From positions 178,996 to 242,995 of the forward strand of contig NZ_RHLK01000006.1 in the NCBI RefSeq assembly GCF_009757775.1: 64,000 nt of DNA. The letters run 5' to 3'. This DNA comes from Paenibacillus lutrae. Its GTDB lineage: Bacteria > Bacillota > Bacilli > Paenibacillales > NBRC-103111. The translations under genes were made by a program, and so were the position numbers. Below are positions 19,305 to 28,492 of this stretch, one piece after another. The notes beneath the pieces were generated by a model. The model was not told the DNA's origin. It ran no database searches and saw only the letters and a list, made by a program, of their open reading frames with translations. How positions within the stretch are numbered: position 1 is the stretch's first letter; every line of letters starts with the position of its first letter.

Positions 19305-19343
19305 AGCCGGGTAATGCCCGGCACGCCAAGTCAGCTGACTTGG
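19305..19343. other. two adjacent palindromic stems
   Basis: GCCGGG-TAAT-GCCCGGC forms one hairpin and an 18-bp perfect palindrome CCAAGTCAGCTGACTTGG follows a few bases later. It lies between the MFS promoter region and the DUF309 stop. No T tract, so it is not a standard terminator; it could be an operator or an RNA structure in the MFS leader. Confidence 0.5.
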
Positions 19344-19420
19344 GAGAATCTAACCTAGAGGTCATTCACAGCCTATCTTTGAATGACTTTAAACTGACGC
19401 TAACCTTACCTATGGGTGTC

Positions 19421-19960
19421 TCAATAACCATCTTCCCCTCTCCGCAACTTCCTGCTCTCAAGCTGCCGGGCACGTTCACGAATAACATCGCTTCGATCTC
19501 TAAGCTTATGCTTATCCAGCAGATGCTTGTCAGACAAGTCACTTGATTTTCCCCACTCCAGTCCCCTTTCCTGACATTCCGTCTGACTGGCCTTTAGAAG
19601 TTTCAGGTTACGAATCGGTAGATTCAGATCTATGTAAGAGAATCCGCCCGATTCTACTTCATGCAGTCTTTGTCCAATCAAAGCCTGTAACAATTCCGGA
19701 TCTAATCCAAGCTTGTCTACCGGCATTTGTTCCAAATAATCTAGAGAGCTCCTTAGCATCTTCGCTGCGCCTGCCAGGTTCCCTCTTCGCTGATGATACA
19801 GACCCACGGCAAGCTGAATTAAGCCTACATAGGCGTCGGCCAGCGGGTGTGCGCCCGCTTCTTTCCAATATTCTTCCAAAACTTCGTGGCATTCAAAAAA
19901 ATCCCGGTCCCCGTGAAAATGGATCAAAAAATCGATATAAGCTTGCGGATACTGTTCCAA
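19421..19960 (-). CDS. DUF309 domain-containing protein
   Basis: 179 residues. The N-terminal 130 match DUF309, a helical family with the motif FHGDRDFFECHEVLEEYW and a later AVGLYHQRRGN segment. Function unknown; the conserved His and Glu residues suggest a buried polar or metal site. The last 40 residues are highly charged and not conserved. Monocistronic. Confidence 0.85.
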   Translation of the reverse strand: MEQYPQAYIDFLIHFHGDRDFFECHEVLEEYWKEAGAHPLADAYVGLIQLAVGLYHQRRGNLAGAAKMLRSSLDYLEQMPVDKLGLDPELLQALIGQRLHEVESGGFSYIDLNLPIRNLKLLKASQTECQERGLEWGKSSDLSDKHLLDKHKLRDRSDVIRERARQLESRKLRRGEDGY

Positions 19961-20096
19961 ATCCGGCCCTCCCCGACAGCGTTTTATTTATTTTAACAAG
20001 TTTCGAAAAAAAATTGAAACCATGCTGCTTCTTATACGTATAGCATATACGCAGACAATAACTTTGTCGCACACACATTAAAGGGGGAAGCTTACA

Positions 20097-20537
20097 TTGA
20101 AGAAATTGTTACTGCTAGTTATGGCCTGCATGCTCACCTTCACGATGACACTGCCGGGTACAGTTGAAGCTAAGAAATCTTACAGCTCGACTAAAAAATC
20201 TTATACACCTTCGGCGCCGAAAAGTAATTCTACGAATAACTCCGTAAATAAATCGGATGCCAATACATCTTCGACGAACAAAGCGAACACGACAGCAGCA
20301 ACGAAGAAACCCGGCTTTTTCAGCGGCGGTCTGATGAAAGGTCTACTGATCGGCGGTATCGCCGGCATGCTGTTCGGCGGTCTGTTCGGCGGCATGGGCA
20401 TGCTGGGCAACATCCTTGGTTTGATGGTTAACCTGCTTGCTATTCTTGTACTCGTTATGGTAATCCGCCGTATCGTTGTTTACTTCATGGACAAGCGCAA
20501 AGCCAACAAGCTCAAAGAGAAGCATAACCTGACATGA
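20097..20537 (+). CDS. small glycine-rich membrane protein (TIM44-like N-terminal region)
   Basis: 146 residues starting at TTG, with AAGGGGG upstream. A signal peptide (about 1-25, ending VEA) is followed by a Ser/Asn/Thr/Lys-rich linker. A glycine-rich hydrophobic pair follows (FFSGGLMKGLLIGGIAGMLFGG and LGNILGLMVNLLAILVLVMVI), then a basic tail. This layout is seen in small TIM44-like predicted membrane proteins of Bacillales. Function unknown. It overlaps the next gene by ATGA and ends in a shared terminator, so the two are an operon. Confidence 0.75.
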   Translation: MKKLLLLVMACMLTFTMTLPGTVEAKKSYSSTKKSYTPSAPKSNSTNNSVNKSDANTSSTNKANTTAATKKPGFFSGGLMKGLLIGGIAGMLFGGLFGGMGMLGNILGLMVNLLAILVLVMVIRRIVVYFMDKRKANKLKEKHNLT

Positions 20538-20809
20538 AGCTAAACGAACAGGAAATCACGAACGCGTTATGCCTGAATATGGCGCAGCGCAAACAGTTAA
20601 ATCCCTCACAGGTAGAAGTAGTTCTCATGTGGGACGAAGATCTCGGCTTTTCCGCCGAAGTGTTTGCTGAAGGACGCAACCAGATCCTGATTGAAGCGAA
20701 TATCCATGAAGCGCTCATGCAGTTCCTGGCGCAGCAGCAAATCCGCGTTTTCCGCGAACAGATTCGCTTAGAGCTTGAAGATGAAATCGTGGCTTATATT
20801 TCGGAATAA
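20534..20809 (+). CDS. YxcD/DUF2653 family protein
   Basis: 91 residues, all of it the DUF2653 family: MKLNEQEITNALCLNMA, VEVVLMWDEDLGFSAEV and FREQIRLELEDEIVAYI. Small cytoplasmic protein of unknown role. Translationally coupled (ATGA) to the membrane protein gene. Confidence 0.85.
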   Translation: MKLNEQEITNALCLNMAQRKQLNPSQVEVVLMWDEDLGFSAEVFAEGRNQILIEANIHEALMQFLAQQQIRVFREQIRLELEDEIVAYISE

Positions 20810-20823
20810 TGATTTAATACCAG

Positions 20824-20860
20824 AAACCTCCTCGGGATTACTCCTAGGGAGGTTTTTTTT
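20824..20860 (+). terminator. rho-independent terminator
   Basis: AAACCTCC and GGAGGTTT arms followed by eight T residues end the two-gene operon. Confidence 0.85.
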
Positions 20861-21085
20861 GCGTGGCATGCGGCATCTGTAGAACTTGATTATCCTTGCG
20901 CTAAGCGATGAATGGTCCTGTAAACGGCTAGCTGCACGATCCCTGGATCAACTTCGGTAAGAACGATTTGATACCGCCAAACTGCCCGCAAACCGCTGTT
21001 TTGCTTCTTTTTGCCTGTAAAGCGCAACTAAACAGAGGTTCCTTGCGTCCAATAGTAGGAAGATTGATAGAAAGAGGCGTGATAG

Positions 21086-22987
21086 ATGAAAGCAATGCGT
21101 TGGATACTAACAGGAGCCATCGTCGTCAGTCTTGTTACCCCGCTTGGAGCACAAGCAGCAGACAAAACTACCAAATACCGCGTATATCAGAACAACAAAA
21201 TCCTGGTTGAAATGTCCGACTATGAACAAGCCAAGGCTTATGCCCAGCAATATAAAAATTCATATGTCGAAGATATTTCCTCCCGCAACTGGCTGTGGAA
21301 CAACTTCCCCCGCTATCAGGTTTTTCAGTATGATGCGACCCTGCCCGAATGGACTTTCTCTACGCTGGAGGCTGCAATTACTGAAGCGAGGCGCTGGGGC
21401 CATGCCAGTGTCCGGGATTTGCAAAGCGGCGGCTGGGCTTGGAATAACTACCCCAAATACCGGGTCTATCAAGGAGATAACACTCTGAGTGGATGGGAGT
21501 TCCTTACTTTCGACGAGGCTAAGAACGAAGCCCGCAAATGGCGCCATTCTCATATCCTGGATCTCAATTCGAATACTTGGATCTGGGACAACATCAGTGA
21601 CGCCGATAAGAAACAGATGCGCGCCGGTAAAGGAATCTATCAAGTCTATCAAGGGACAACGACCGATAATTCCTGGAATTTCGCTTACCTGGAAGACGCT
21701 GTTGCCAAAGCCGTACAGCTCAAAGGCTCTTCTATTGTCCGCGCCTCCGATAACAAAGTCATTTACCAGAACGAAATTCGTTACAAGGTCTACCAGAATG
21801 ATGTGTTTCTGAGCGAGTTCGTCTCTCTCGCCGATGCACAAGCTTATGCCGCACGCTGGGCTCATAGCGAAATCTCACTCGATGGCAAAATCATCTGGAG
21901 CAATTATCCTTACTATCAGGTATTGCAGAATAATTCCCTTATCGGGGATTTTAATACCATTCCTAAAGCGCTTGAATATGCCAAAAATTACTCCAATACA
22001 ACGATCCGTACCCTGGACCGTAAAGTGATCTGGGATAACCTGCGCAAGCTTCAATATTGGGGTTGGACAGGCTCCTCCGCTGCCGCCACTGTGCAGGCCC
22101 AGGCTGCGGCGACTACAGGACTCGATGTCGTATCTCCAACCTACTTCCAGCTGATGGATGCGACAGGCAAAGTCGACGACAAATCCGACGCGGCAACCGT
22201 GGAATTATTGAAGAAGCAGGGCTTCACCGTCTATCCGCTCATCAACAACCAGTTTAATGCACAGCTTACAACCGCATTTCTGGCCGATCAAGGTGCCGTA
22301 GACCGATTCATCAAGCAGATTGTCGACAAGGCGGCGCAGCTCAAAGTGGACGGCCTTAACCTGGATTTTGAAAGTCTGGACGGCAAGGACCGAGAACGCT
22401 TCAGTGCTTTTGTCAAAAAATTCGCAGATGCTGCCCGTCAGAAGAAACTGAACGTCTCCATTGATCTGCCCCGCGGCAGCATCAAATGGAATGCCAAAAC
22501 GGCGTTTGACCACGAGAAGCTCGCTTCTTACGTAGACTACGTCGTCATTATGGCCTACGACCAACACTATAAAGGCAGCACAGAACCCGGTTCCGTATCC
22601 GGACTTCCTTGGGCCGAGCAGGGCGTCATTGAATTCCTGAGCTATGGAATACCAAGAGATAAGCTCATCATGGGAATCCCGTACTACGTCCGGGATTGGA
22701 CGCTCGATGCCGCAGGCAAGCTCGTGGCGAACAAAACCGTCCTGCTTAAAGATATTCCCAAACTGATGACGGAGAAGAAAGCCGTCAAAACATGGGACAA
22801 TGAATTTAAGCAGTACCGCGTTGAGTACACCGAGAACGGCCAGAAGCACGTATTCTGGCTGGAAGACCATGACACCGTCAAACAGAGACTTGGGATCGCG
22901 CACAAGTATGACCTCGCTGGTGTCGCAGCTTGGAGGCTCGGGTACGATACCCCCGAGCTGTGGAACATGATGCTGCAGGAGAAGTAG
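21086..22987 (+). CDS. secreted GH18-type glycoside hydrolase with six N-terminal repeats
   Basis: 633 residues. A signal peptide (about 1-26) precedes six repeats of about 47-50 residues (roughly 29-325). Each begins with a Y-x-V-x-Q strand such as YRVYQNN or YQVFQYD and ends with a W-x-W/IWxN element. The C-terminal 290 residues are a GH18 barrel: DGLNLDFESL near 422-431 matches the DxxDxDxE motif with Glu as acid catalyst, and VVIMAYDQHY and GIPYYVRDW are family strands. It resembles spore or wall N-acetylglucosaminidases of the YaaH/YdhD group, but the repeats are not LysM. Likely peptidoglycan-directed. Own terminator downstream. Confidence 0.88.
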   Translation: MKAMRWILTGAIVVSLVTPLGAQAADKTTKYRVYQNNKILVEMSDYEQAKAYAQQYKNSYVEDISSRNWLWNNFPRYQVFQYDATLPEWTFSTLEAAITEARRWGHASVRDLQSGGWAWNNYPKYRVYQGDNTLSGWEFLTFDEAKNEARKWRHSHILDLNSNTWIWDNISDADKKQMRAGKGIYQVYQGTTTDNSWNFAYLEDAVAKAVQLKGSSIVRASDNKVIYQNEIRYKVYQNDVFLSEFVSLADAQAYAARWAHSEISLDGKIIWSNYPYYQVLQNNSLIGDFNTIPKALEYAKNYSNTTIRTLDRKVIWDNLRKLQYWGWTGSSAAATVQAQAAATTGLDVVSPTYFQLMDATGKVDDKSDAATVELLKKQGFTVYPLINNQFNAQLTTAFLADQGAVDRFIKQIVDKAAQLKVDGLNLDFESLDGKDRERFSAFVKKFADAARQKKLNVSIDLPRGSIKWNAKTAFDHEKLASYVDYVVIMAYDQHYKGSTEPGSVSGLPWAEQGVIEFLSYGIPRDKLIMGIPYYVRDWTLDAAGKLVANKTVLLKDIPKLMTEKKAVKTWDNEFKQYRVEYTENGQKHVFWLEDHDTVKQRLGIAHKYDLAGVAAWRLGYDTPELWNMMLQEK

Positions 22988-23039
22988 CAGCATCACGGGA
23001 TAGACAGGGGCCCCTTGAGCCGCCCTGTCGTGTAAGTGA

Positions 23040-23077
23040 AAGGTGACGATTCTGATTGCTGGAATCGTCACCTTTTT
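23040..23077 (+). terminator. rho-independent terminator after the GH18 gene
   Basis: Thirteen-base arms AAGGTGACGATTC / GAATCGTCACCTT followed by a T run. Confidence 0.9.
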
Positions 23078-23093
23078 TGTGTAAGGATAAGCG

Positions 23094-23381
23094 TTATGAT
23101 GATGCACAGCTCAGCCAGTACCTCCCTTTATTCGCCCAGCTGACAAGTTTACCCGGATTTACCGTCACTTGAAGGAAACCGTACAGCAGCATCACATTGC
23201 GTATAAGGACACTTAATTCACCGCTGTCGGCCACCCACGACAATCCCAAACCGAAGACAAGCAAAGTCCAGAAACCATAAAGAGAACTTGAAATCGTACG
23301 GGTCCCTATTCTTATTCCTCTAAGACGCAACCATTTATGTAAGCAACTAAATTGCCTAGTTGGGGGAGGCAACTCCCTCAA
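23094..23381 (-). CDS. doubtful small hydrophobic ORF
   Basis: 95 residues with one or two hydrophobic segments (GFWTLLVFGLGLSWVA and VLIRNVMLLYGFLQV). I do not recognise it. The first codons lie inside a long hairpin, there is no clear ribosome site, and the N terminus is unconvincing. It may be the remnant of a membrane protein gene. Confidence 0.25.
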   Translation of the reverse strand: MRELPPPTRQFSCLHKWLRLRGIRIGTRTISSSLYGFWTLLVFGLGLSWVADSGELSVLIRNVMLLYGFLQVTVNPGKLVSWANKGRYWLSCASS

Positions 23382-23397
23382 CTAGGATATGCTTACA
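23338..23397. repeat. long imperfect inverted repeat
   Basis: Outer arms TGTAAGCA / TGCTTACA enclose inner arms CCTAGTTG / CAACTAGG and a GGGAG-GCAA-CTCCC tip. It lacks flanking coding sequence on its right. It may be a small mobile-element relic or a structured RNA; there is no clean terminator T run. Confidence 0.5.
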
Positions 23398-23534
23398 AGC
23401 GGACATTTTACGATTAACCTTCATCTAATGAAGATCTTTTTTATCAGGTTTCAGAATTGATATTGGGCAATCTCTTTCTATTTACTAGCTATTAAATCTA
23501 GCACCCTTCCCCCCACTCCCCTAACCCCACCTGC

Positions 23535-23560
23535 AAAAAGACTGCCCCTTAAAAGGGCAG
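23535..23560 (-). terminator. rho-independent terminator after the anti-sigma gene
   Basis: CTGCCC / GGGCAG stem followed on the minus strand by TTTTT. Confidence 0.75.
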
Positions 23561-23610
23561 CCAGCTCCAAACTATCCTATACAGCTTGTTAAACATAAAC
23601 TTTCATCCCA

Positions 23611-24921
23611 CTAATCAAGAGAAATCTCAATCACCTTATTGTATTTTTTCAAATAGTGCATGCCTTCAACTAGTAAATATTCCGGGACAGCGGTTGTGTC
23701 AAACAGCAAGGTGCGTTCCTCCATGGTTTTGCCATCTGCTTGATTAACGTAGCCTTTATTTTTTGATGCTTTTAAAGGTGTTGTTCCCGCTCGTGTTACG
23801 ACAGATAGTCCGTCCAGCCTCATGTCCACTTCTGTGGCTATTTTTATTTCGACTCCCTGCGCAGTTGTTGAGACTTGTTTCACCCTTAGTTCCTTATCTT
23901 TGAGAATAAATGATATTTCACCCGTTGAAGCCAGAGGTACTTTCTCTTCTAGCTGCTGATAGCCGACAAATTCATCTAAGACGATTTGGAGTGAATCCAG
24001 TTGTCTGGGCAAGGTCTCAAAGCGAATGTGAAATTCTCTTATATCAGCCAAAGGCTCACTTGTACCATGGATAAGTCCACTCCGAGTTTCCGTTGCTTTT
24101 ACCGGACTCCCATTAGCTATTAATTGTATTCCTCCTAACGCATTACCAATTTTATAGAGATTGTCGACATCTAAGGTTCCTGTGATTTCCGTCATGATTG
24201 GTGTAGCTGTGATCGAGTTGAATGTAACCGTACCCTTGTCGACTGCAATCTTCTTGTTGATGGACTGCTCGATATGAGTCGGCAAAGCTCTATTGGGATT
24301 ATAAGGGAATGTAATGGATCTTTCTTTTCTTTCACCGTTCTGACGGGTTTCCCAGAAGTGCAGCGTTAATTCTTTTGCAAAAGGGCTCACGCTATCAAAA
24401 TTCATGGTACCTTTAATCTCGGTATGGTTGTCATTGATGTCGGACACGCCGCCTCTTGAACTTGAATTCGTTAAATACCCCCTTAATCTGTTGGGAGTAA
24501 AAAAGCTGACTGTATCGTTGCTCAGCCCATTGGGATTGGTAAATGTATAATACAGGTTCAATTGATTGGCATCGGATATTACTCCGTTAATCGTCATCTC
24601 TGTACCGTCTGCTAAACTCATTTTTTTGTCAACTCTTTGGCCCATGCCTTCCTCGTTGAATTGTTTCAGATCTCCATGAATGAATTTATCAAATCCAAAA
24701 ATTTGTTTGCCGTAATAAGCAAAGGCATTGTAATTGTTGCCGGCTATAACTAGTACCAATAGTACAACGGCTGCGGTTTTCCAGAATGTTGGAATTCGTT
24801 TCACCCTTCCGGGAGCAGCCTTATCTAGAGCACTTCTTAATCTTGTTTCCAGCTCTTCTGGCGCTGTAATGGATTCTAAGAGTTTTTTCTCATCAGCTAG
24901 TCGTTTCTCGACGTTATCCAT
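23611..24921 (-). CDS. DUF4179-type anti-sigma factor / membrane protein
   Basis: 436 residues. A cytoplasmic N-terminal segment (about 1-45) is followed by one transmembrane helix (WKTAAVVLLVLVIAGNN) and a large extracytoplasmic part that starts with the DUF4179 domain (KKMSLADGTEMTINGVISDANQLNLYY). This is the architecture of membrane partners of ECF sigma factors. It presumably holds the sigma factor encoded immediately upstream and senses an external signal. Start ATG shares one base with the sigma stop (TGATG), so the genes are translationally coupled. Confidence 0.82.
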   Translation of the reverse strand: MDNVEKRLADEKKLLESITAPEELETRLRSALDKAAPGRVKRIPTFWKTAAVVLLVLVIAGNNYNAFAYYGKQIFGFDKFIHGDLKQFNEEGMGQRVDKKMSLADGTEMTINGVISDANQLNLYYTFTNPNGLSNDTVSFFTPNRLRGYLTNSSSRGGVSDINDNHTEIKGTMNFDSVSPFAKELTLHFWETRQNGERKERSITFPYNPNRALPTHIEQSINKKIAVDKGTVTFNSITATPIMTEITGTLDVDNLYKIGNALGGIQLIANGSPVKATETRSGLIHGTSEPLADIREFHIRFETLPRQLDSLQIVLDEFVGYQQLEEKVPLASTGEISFILKDKELRVKQVSTTAQGVEIKIATEVDMRLDGLSVVTRAGTTPLKASKNKGYVNQADGKTMEERTLLFDTTAVPEYLLVEGMHYLKKYNKVIEISLD

Positions 24922-25460
24922 CAACTCTCCCCCTTATAATAATCTCTTAGTTTCTTCAATCCTTGAAAAACTCTTGATTTCACGGTTCCAATCGATACGT
25001 TCGTCATATCAGCTATGGTTTGGTAGTCAAGATCGTGCAGATATTTAAGCTGGATCGCTTCTTTTTGATGCTGATTAATGTGGATGAATAAGGCCTGGAT
25101 GTCCATCTGCTGATCACTGCTTATGTAAGGGTCCTTGGTCATAGCCTGTCCCGCTTCTCTTTCATCCGTTCTTTGCAAATCGTCAAGCAATACAACTTTT
25201 TTGCGCTTCTGAAGCAAGCTTTTGCAGCTATTCACCAAGATCGTCCTGCTCCAGCTGTAAAAAGCTTCTTCGTTCTTTAGCTGATCGATTTTTTCGTAGA
25301 GTCTTACGATCATGTCCTCCATGGCATCCATAGCATCGTGGGTATTTCCCATGTAAGTGTAAGCAAGTTTATAGTAAGCATCTTTTTCAGACAGAATGAG
25401 CTGAAGTAACGCTTCTTTATTCCCCCTCTTAGCTTTTTTGACCAACTGAGCAACCTTCAT
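24921..25460 (-). CDS. ECF-type RNA polymerase sigma factor
   Basis: About 179 residues. Region 2 is around AYTYMGNTHDAMDAMEDMIVRLYEKI and region 4 is IQLKYLHDLDYQTIADMTNVSIGTVKSRVFQGLKKLRDYY, a clear helix-turn-helix. The open frame extends 42 codons upstream, but GAGAGGTG before the ATG at 25460 marks the start MKVAQLVKKAKRG. Paired with the DUF4179 anti-sigma gene. Its regulon is unknown; the divergent secreted protease gene is a possible target. Confidence 0.9.
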   Translation of the reverse strand: MKVAQLVKKAKRGNKEALLQLILSEKDAYYKLAYTYMGNTHDAMDAMEDMIVRLYEKIDQLKNEEAFYSWSRTILVNSCKSLLQKRKKVVLLDDLQRTDEREAGQAMTKDPYISSDQQMDIQALFIHINQHQKEAIQLKYLHDLDYQTIADMTNVSIGTVKSRVFQGLKKLRDYYKGES

Positions 25461-25698
25461 GTCTTCACCTCTCTCCTCTATAAGAGGAAAAATCGCAGTA
25501 AAAAGTTCATTTTCCGTTAAAAGCTCTATTTCAAAAGAAGTGTGATCGTCAAATTTACTAAATCCATAAATGAATAAGCTATGCACACACGGTAATACAT
25601 GTTATTATTTTACATATTTGGTGACTATAAAATTAGTGAGGAGTTATCTAGTTTAGGCGTAACAATACTATTCTCAAAAAAAGAGAGGAATAAGACAA

Positions 25699-27297
25699 AT
25701 GAAAAAAATCGGATATGTTGCCTTGGCATCCGCATTGGTATTTGGCTTCAGCAGTGCGGTATGGAGTCCGGCTGCATCAGCGGCAGAGACAGTTACAACG
25801 ATTCAGCCGATCAATTTGGCTGTAGGCGGAACGGTAACGGCAAGTGGAGAGAACGGAGTTGCTGAAGGGAAGAATAAGGCGTTCGACCAGTATGTTTTTT
25901 CCAAATGGTTAACATTCGACACTCCGGCATGGCTGCAATATGAATTTACTACCGCGAAGATTGTGAACTCATACTCCATTACTACTGCTGAAGATGCACC
26001 GGATAGAGACCCGAAGAACTGGGTGCTCAAAGGGTCTATTAACGGAATCGATTGGGATGTTCTGGACACTCAGCAGAATCAGTTCGCGGGTGCTACCAGA
26101 CACCTGAAAAAAACGTATTCATTCACCAATACGACTGCTTACAAATTTATCAAATTCGAGAATATCACCAACCAGCTAGGAAACAATCAGCTTCTTCAGC
26201 TATCCGAGATTGGTTTATACGGCCCTGATGTACAGACGTTCAAAACCATTAAACCTACGGTTACGGCTAGCGGAGAAAATGCGCCAACGGATGTGAAGGC
26301 GAATCTCGTAGACGGAACAAGTACGACCAAGTGGCTGACCTACAGTAATACGGCCTGGCTGCAGTTCGACTTCGGCGAACAGGTAACCATTGACGGTTAC
26401 GCTCTTACATCGGCCAAATCGAATAACAATACTGCCGATGCCGATCCCAAGAACTGGGTTCTGCAGGGCTCCAATAATGGCACATCCTGGACCAATTTGG
26501 ACACGCAAAGTAATCAGAACTTCAGCCTGCGGCATCAGCGTAAACATTACTTATTGAATGCGAATACAACCGCTTATCAATACTATAGACTCAATAACAT
26601 ACAAAATCATAGCGGCTACACTACGCAATTGAGTGAAGTGGAGTTCTCACGTACGAATGATATGTGGCATACGGAGAACCCGATTATTGAAATTCAAAAT
26701 CTTGCGGGTTACGCTCCTTTCAATCAAGCGCTTCCTGATGCCCAGAGAGATATTCTGGCGATCTTGCGTAAAGTAAATGAAATACTGTATAAGAGTCCAG
26801 AAGATATGCCGGTCCGAGTGAAGAAAATTGTGGTCCAGATTGAAGACGTACCTGGTGCAGCGTGGATTTCCGGTGACAATGAGGTGAAGACACTGGGAAT
26901 CAGCTCCCAGCATCTCGCCTACTTCGCTGCTAATACCAGTTCTCTGCGCGACGAAATTATCGGCATGCTTTATCACGAACTCGGCCATGCTTATCAATAC
27001 AGCAACTTCGATGTGGAAGCCGTAGCGGACAGCTTGCGTTTTGCTGCCGGTTACCACAATCGTTACGGTATAAGCCCCGGCGGAGCTTGGTATAATACCG
27101 GCACCGCGAACTTCATCCGCTGGATTGAAGATACGAAGTACCGCGGTTTTATTCGTGCCTTGAATGCGACGAGCAGTCCCTACGGGCTGGATGCCAATCA
27201 ATTTCAAGCATGGAAAGAAAGCCGATTCTTATCAATTACCGGAATCGACGTGAATACGCTCTGGAATCAATATCAGCAATCACTAACTAGCAATTAA
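25699..27297 (+). CDS. secreted basic-secretory-protein-like metalloprotease with two discoidin domains
   Basis: 532 residues. A signal peptide (about 1-28, ending ASAAE) is followed by two F5/8 type C (discoidin) domains (about 38-175 and 190-310), each with the SKWLTF/TKWLTY and DPKNWVLKGS/DPKNWVLQGS signatures. They usually bind carbohydrate. The C-terminal 210 residues resemble the plant-type basic secretory protein peptidase family, with zinc motif HELGH in LYHELGHAYQY near residue 426. Likely an extracellular, glycan-targeted protease. Divergent from the ECF sigma gene; own terminator. Confidence 0.82.
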   Translation: MKKIGYVALASALVFGFSSAVWSPAASAAETVTTIQPINLAVGGTVTASGENGVAEGKNKAFDQYVFSKWLTFDTPAWLQYEFTTAKIVNSYSITTAEDAPDRDPKNWVLKGSINGIDWDVLDTQQNQFAGATRHLKKTYSFTNTTAYKFIKFENITNQLGNNQLLQLSEIGLYGPDVQTFKTIKPTVTASGENAPTDVKANLVDGTSTTKWLTYSNTAWLQFDFGEQVTIDGYALTSAKSNNNTADADPKNWVLQGSNNGTSWTNLDTQSNQNFSLRHQRKHYLLNANTTAYQYYRLNNIQNHSGYTTQLSEVEFSRTNDMWHTENPIIEIQNLAGYAPFNQALPDAQRDILAILRKVNEILYKSPEDMPVRVKKIVVQIEDVPGAAWISGDNEVKTLGISSQHLAYFAANTSSLRDEIIGMLYHELGHAYQYSNFDVEAVADSLRFAAGYHNRYGISPGGAWYNTGTANFIRWIEDTKYRGFIRALNATSSPYGLDANQFQAWKESRFLSITGIDVNTLWNQYQQSLTSN

Positions 27298-27315
27298 TAG
27301 TGGTCTATTAACCTG

Positions 27316-27350
27316 AGAAGAGGAGCCGGTTATCGGCTCCTCTTCTATTA
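27316..27350 (+). terminator. rho-independent terminator after the metalloprotease gene
   Basis: Perfect 13-bp stem AGAAGAGGAGCCG / CGGCTCCTCTTCT with a GTTAT loop, followed by an AT-rich tail. Confidence 0.85.
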
Positions 27351-27392
27351 TTATGAAACTAATTTTTTGTATAAACAATTGGCGTTGCTTGG

Positions 27393-27970
27393 TCACTTAA
27401 CGACCTCATAACGAAGTCTCGTCGAACCACTCGTTTCGTAGAGCTGTGTACCAATGAGCTTGAGGTCCTTATTTGCCGTCATACAATCCAGGTATCTTTT
27501 GCCGCTCCCGAGAATGACAGGGTGGATAATCATATTGATTGCATCCACGAAACCTGCGTTTAGTAGACTCTGCACAAGGCCGGCACTTCCCGGAACGATG
27601 ATCTTACCTTCAATCTCTCTCTTAACCGCAGGTACACGTTCGTTCAAGTCACCAGCCAGCAGTGAAATTGTGTCGCCGTAGTCCCCCCACTGCGCTTCCG
27701 TTACCGGGATTGCGCGTAGCCACATACTTGGGAGTCTTGTTCATGACTTCGGCAAACTCTCCCTCCTGGAATGGCCTATAGGTCGCAACGCCTTCGTAAT
27801 TAACCCGCCCCATCAAAATGGCATCTGCTTGCTGGAACATAATCAGATTATCGGTGGTTGAGTCAATAATTCCGGGCATTGCCCAGCCCGCTATATTATT
27901 CTCATCGCCTAGCTTGCCTGTATAGATTCCATCCAACGTACGCTAACCGACGCAATAATTTTACCCATCT
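27393..27970 (-). pseudogene. frameshifted dihydrofolate reductase/RibD C-terminal family gene
   Basis: Three frames together give one continuous family protein. MGKIIASVSV starts at 27970, then the frame shifts near 27940 to LDGIYTGKLGDENNIAGWAMPG and LIMFQQADAILMGRVNYEG. It shifts again near 27712 to AIPVTEAQWGDYGDTISLL and GLVQSLLNAGFVDAINMIIHPVILGSG. The pieces are typical of the RibD C-terminal (YyaP/YwjB) group. Two single-base shifts within 580 bp mean it is either a real pseudogene or carries assembly errors. Confidence 0.8.
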
Positions 27971-27988
27971 AATCTCCCCGATTCTTTG

Positions 27989-28360
27989 TTAAAGTTCATT
28001 CAAATTAGCCGCAAACTTATCTAACGACTGGTTCATCCCCAAGATGGCGTTTTTCATCATCTCTCCGGCAGACCATCCATATTCCGTAATCTTAAGCTCA
28101 GTTCGTTCCCCCTTGGCGATGAATTCAATAACAAACTCGATATTCCGGGGAAAATCCGACGGGACGCCTACTTGAACCGGATCAATGGCGTTACCCTCTC
28201 GGTCGGATAAGTATGAGTTAAATTCAAGCCGCTCCGTCGGCACAATTCTCTTATACACGCCCGCCGAGTACGACTCCATGCCGCCGTGTGTATCCGGAGC
28301 GCGCATGCAAAACACGTATTTACCGCCTTCGCGTAAATCGATCTCGCATCGGGGTGAGGT
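27989..28360 (-). pseudogene. N-terminally truncated SRPBCC/AHSA1 family gene
   Basis: The frame reads GPTNYTSPRCEIDLREGGKYVFCMR, then APDTHGGMESYSAGVYKRIV and TELKITEYGWSAGEMMKNAI, the C-terminal two thirds of an AHSA1-like START domain protein. The usual first 30-40 residues (the ITRVFDAPRELVW-like strand) are missing; upstream is AT-rich DNA without a start. It ends 19 bp before the broken reductase gene, so the two were probably one operon that has decayed. Confidence 0.65.
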
Positions 28361-28492
28361 ATAGTTAGTCGGCCCTTGAGCTTTAAGAAGTATGTTGAAA
28401 AATGTAAAATATTAATATACAATTACTTTACACATATGTAAATATGTGTAATTACGAATGCTGGCCAGCTTCGAAATTATGGAGGTTTTAAA

